Of a DNA stretch of 64,000 bases, positions 59,971-64,000 are shown piece after piece. The notes beneath the pieces were generated by a model, which ran no database searches, was not told where the DNA came from, and worked only from the letters and a program-made list of their open reading frames with translations. The stretch spans positions 17,592,358-17,656,357 of the forward strand of contig NC_050475.1 of NCBI RefSeq assembly GCF_013373865.1, in the 5' to 3' direction. A program made the translations under genes and the position numbers. Position 1 is the first letter of the stretch. Every line of letters begins with the position of its first letter. The stretch comes from Monomorium pharaonis (taxonomy: Eukaryota; Arthropoda; Insecta; Hymenoptera; Formicidae).

Positions 59971-62900
59971 ATAGCATCCTCTAGGAATCCTGGAGTAATA
60001 GAGTTATCGACATTTTTTTGCGAACTTGGATCTTCAAATTGGAATAACAAAATGCAAAATCCTTTTACACGATTAAAGTACGCACAAAAATAAAGAGGGC
60101 GACATACGATTTGTTCTAATAAATTAAAAAAAATTGTTATTTATTAGTTACCTAATAACAATATTTGCTTTATAGATTAGAAATAAGATTAGAAATCTAG
60201 AAAAAAAGATTTGCATTCCGCAAATTGGAAAATGAAAAAATGAAAATTTAGGTTATTTTTTTAGTATATACGCGTAAAAAGTCGATAAGTAGAACAATAT
60301 GAGAATATTTTTTTTCGTTCAATTGAGATATTAATATGAAATTCAATTCATAGATTGATATTAATATGTGTACTTTAATTCTGGAAAAGAATTTTTTAAT
60401 CTATAGAAGAAATACATAAAATTTCATTAATAATGTGCATGAATGACTCTACATTACTGACCTACAATACAAATACTGACCAGATCAAATTTCAAAGGCA
60501 CTCCACAGGATTCCCTTAAAATATTCTTTTTTAGACATCAACTGCTGATACTTTTTTTAATTTTTCTTCTCGATCATCTGTAGGTCAAGTTGATACAATC
60601 GAGCTCGTGTAAATAAGGTAAAGAAGTCTAGAAGGTATAGTCGCATATATCAATGTCAGATAATAAACGTTAAAATGGATCTTTGATAATAGAAAATATT
60701 TTATATCTTGTAGAAAAATTATTGATTTAATAGCATTATTTATTTTTTCATTTAATGTTTTATTTAATATTAATGTAAAAATTAAAAGTTAGTTTTGATT
60801 TTTGTTTTCTTAATTTATAGTGCCAGATAATATATTTGGAATTCAACATTAATTAAACATTCAATTATTGTCGAAAATTTATTAATCTTTTATTTCTATT
60901 TCTAAAAAAGACTGAAATTAAACTAAATCTCGTCTAGTATAGTTAACTTTAATTAATATTTATGGAAAAATAAAAAAAAAATTAAAATTTTCTTTATTAC
61001 AAAAACTAACAATTTTTAATAATTAAATTTTAAATTTATGACATAGTTTATGACATACTGTAATTAATACTTAATCGCATTTAAATCACTTAAAATTTTG
61101 GAAAATATTAAAGACTGATTCTTGACCAAATAATAAAATTTTTAACGCAAATCAATTAATAAAATATGTGTCAAATCCATTCCAATAGTAATTGTACATA
61201 AACCTAATTTAATAATAATAATAATAACAAATAAATACAAAGCAACAGTGTGTAATAAAAAAAAAACATAATTAATACTGAAGTCAAAGCGTGATGAACA
61301 TTAATCTTGTATAATAATTAAAAAAATATCCAAGGGGAAATTCACATTATTTGTGCAAATGTTAAAAAGTATCTCGGCCGGTTTAACGGTAAAAAAATAC
61401 TGGTTAAACTCGTTGGACGAGCGATGGCAATCTGCCGATTATGCCGGATCGCAGTATAACCAAATTCGCTCGAAACAGGGACAGCCTAATCGCGCGCACC
61501 TCTGCTGAGAATGGGCGAAATAGACGGTGCTAATTTTCAGCGGTGAAAGTACCCGAATGGTGAAAGTCTCACAAGACACGACTTAAGGCAACCATCGAGT
61601 GTGTATGTAACCGGCCGCGTTCCGTATAAATAACTCATATACATCAGTGTATAAGATGCATCATTTATGGATCGACTTTTTGTCGCGGTGCATTCCTTGC
61701 GTTAACGATAATAAATCAATGTTGAACCCGAAAAGAGCCGTGCGGTTTTATTATGTGACTTAAAAATGTAAAAGTATATCATTAAATTATTAAGCTTTAA
61801 TTATATAATATTACATAAATAAGATTATATATTGGGAAGTAATACAATATATTGTCACAAAATTGAGATACATTAAGCATAAATGGCATTTTTTTTTATA
61901 TCTCTTGTCACATGCATTTTAGTCTTGATAGCAATCGTTCATCTAAAAAACCAAGTGTCTGTAAACTTCAAAATTAAATTCACATCACGTATCTATTAAA
62001 TTCTCCGAACCGTAACAAATTATACTTTAATAATAGCACATGTATTGTAATAATTCCCCGGATTTCTTTAGAGAAAATTTATTCTCATCAATTTATATTA
62101 ATTTTATAACACCAAAAAAGGCAAAAAGAAAAAAAGAGAGTAAACGTAAAAGTTTAATACTAAATTACGTAGTAAAGAACAAAATGCAATATAGAAATAA
62201 AAAAAGAATTTCTTATATAAAAATTTATTCAATAGACTTTTACGGTATAAAAAGAAATGGAAAGTGTAACTTGCAATTCTTAAAATTTCCACCAATAAAG
62301 AGATATCTAGTTCATTTTTATTTCTAATTTATTAAATGTATGTTGCAGTTGCCATTGTGGATAGAGCAGAAATGCACTGCAAAAATAATTCTAGAAATAT
62401 ATATATATATATATATATATATCTACAAACAAACAAAAATTAGGTATTTTAATTGGATAATATTTTTGTAGCATTCCTAACATTTTTTGTTTAAAAGTAG
62501 CAAATAAAGCTATTTCCATTATGATATTACGTCAAAGAACAAGTGAAGAAATTATACGAGAACAGCACTTACGAATTTTTGTAAATGAAAGTCTGCGCAT
62601 GTTTACAATTCAAATGTAACTTAGGAAATTGTTCTTTGCGTATTATAAAAATAAACATTATTTAAAATTTATACTATATAAAACTTCTTTTTCTTATAAT
62701 AAAAACCACATTGTTATATATTCATATACACATAAGAGAAATATGCGGAAAAATATAAAACAAAAAATTCTTTAATTACCTATTATTTTATTTATTCATT
62801 TTTTTATTTATCAACACTATTTTAATATTACTTTCAATATTGTCTAAAAAATCTAAAAAACAAGTATCTGTTAAATTAAAAGTTCAGTTGTACTTTAATA

Positions 62901-64000
62901 AAAAGTACTTCAGACAATCAAAATATTACATACGTATAAAGAATGGAATATTATCTACTAATTCATAAAAAGATAAAAGAGATTGAGGTAAAAGTCCACC
63001 ATATAATGCAGGTTAATAATAATTTCGTTCTCTTCTCAATACATATTTAGAATAAAAAATAGTATTGGTATAAAAATTTATCTATTTTACTTTTATATCC
63101 TCACTCTCCCTCTCTTTTTAACAATATTACTTCACATATATATCAAAGCGGTAAAAGAAGTAAACAAATTTATTATTTCTTTATTATCTTTCTCAAAGTA
63201 TTTCAGATTCAAAGAAATACTTTATCTTTATTCAAAAACCGGTTACAAAGCCGCGTACAGATTACATTACAAAAAGATTTAATAGTTTAAAACTAGTTAA
63301 TATGATGTCTTTAACCGACTTAAGAAGTACCGCTACCGAATCGTACGGTATATTGCCGGGCAATTTATAGAAGCTAGATCTATAACATGTTTATATAGAG
63401 CCTGTAGAGATTTCTTTAAACACAGATTTTTCTCAAATTTTTTTTCATTAAAATGGTAAGAAAATTAAAATAATTAAATTTAAACTATTTTAAATGCGTA
63501 ATTTTTTTTAAATAGAAGATGACGATTATTGTCATCCTTTTCGTTTAATACGAAAGAAATTATAAATAAATATTTAAAGTTTCTTAGAATCCATAAATGT
63601 GCATTTTTTTTTCAAACGTTGACTCAATAAACAGCATTTGCAAGCACTATAATAACGTTAATAAAAACGCAAATGCTATGTAAAGTCTCATCGTATAAAT
63701 TTATAAATAAAAAATATTAGCTATTTATTTTAGATAATTCATTTGAAAGTAGTCGTATGTGCTAAATCACTCGCGCACTTTTTTAAATTGATACGTACAA
63801 ATGTTCTAACATTTTTACAAAATAATCCGTTTTTGTTTGTGTGACCCATTTTTGCTTTTATTATAGTACTAATTTTATAAAGGTTCTACAAAAATGTTCA
63901 AGTACACATAACTGTTGCTTTATATATTATATGCATTTTTATTTTCATAATTTTTAAAAAGATTCAATGTCATTGAATAGCTTTTAATAAATAATTCAAA
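59971..64000. other. AT-rich terminal region, no gene recognised
   Basis: AT-rich with an (AT)n run at 62396-62420. One CpG-rich island at about 61360-61760 contains CCGTATAAATA (TATA at 61625), an ATCAGTG initiator-like site (A at 61646, spacing only 21) and an AATAAATC signal about 70 nt further on. This compact promoter-to-poly(A) layout fits a solo LTR or a short promoter, but no duplication or partner is seen. The 95-codon frames near 62040-62327 are Lys-rich AT translations and not called. Confidence 0.4.

Noticed and set aside
62040..62327. 95-codon Lys-rich frame on +
   Set aside because: AT-rich composition gives Lys/Ile/Asn/Phe codons, no motif is seen, and a comparable frame is open on the other strand.

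Overview
This window reads as a nuclear insect genome segment, most likely hymenopteran and possibly an ant. The evidence is split genes with GT-AG introns, a very AT-rich background broken by CpG-rich blocks with no visible CpG depletion, abundant microsatellites and short inverted-repeat transposons, and insect-type versions of three conserved gene families. There are no bacterial or phage features. The species call is inference.

Four protein-coding genes can be reconstructed exon by exon. (1) A fatty-acid elongase (ELOVL1/7-type) lies on + from 9972 to 22627, with four coding exons and 299 aa. (2) NDUFB7, the B18 subunit of mitochondrial complex I, lies on - from 26482 to 25216, with three exons and 124 aa; its first intron needs a GC donor. 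(3) U2 snRNP A' (SNRPA1) lies on - from 28904 to 27558, with four exons and 246 aa. (4) A second, paralogous elongase lies on + from 55325 to 56759, with three coding exons and 325 aa. A TATA-Inr promoter and untranslated first exon near 48111-48364 may belong to this second elongase, about 7 kb upstream. The two elongases probably act in the same ER very-long-chain fatty acid elongation step, while the two - strand genes between them are unrelated housekeeping genes.

Region by region: 1-9970 is mostly non-coding, with a non-autonomous hAT element (4197-5052), a 73-nt hairpin resembling a microRNA precursor (6913-6985), microsatellites, and a decayed unidentified gene on - (8612-9553). The introns of the first elongase carry nested Tc1/mariner-like miniature elements and a CpG-rich trinucleotide-repeat block. 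Downstream of its stop there is an exon-like Lys/Glu-rich stretch (23526-23612). From about 30 to 48 kb the window is a transposon graveyard: foldback elements, a 1.77-kb composite of two foldbacks around eight exact-length 70-bp palindromic units (32142-33915), a minisatellite-bearing repeat (35356-36192), a hAT transposase pseudogene (36700-37533), and a foldback inserted into the arm of another foldback (43645-45260). After the second elongase, 57-64 kb holds further miniature elements and no recognisable gene.

The items most worth a second look are the hairpin at 6913-6985, the palindromic 70-bp array, the GC-AG intron of NDUFB7, the exon-like block after the first elongase, and the decayed gene at 8.6-9.6 kb. 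All coordinates come from reading the sequence by eye; no database search was run.
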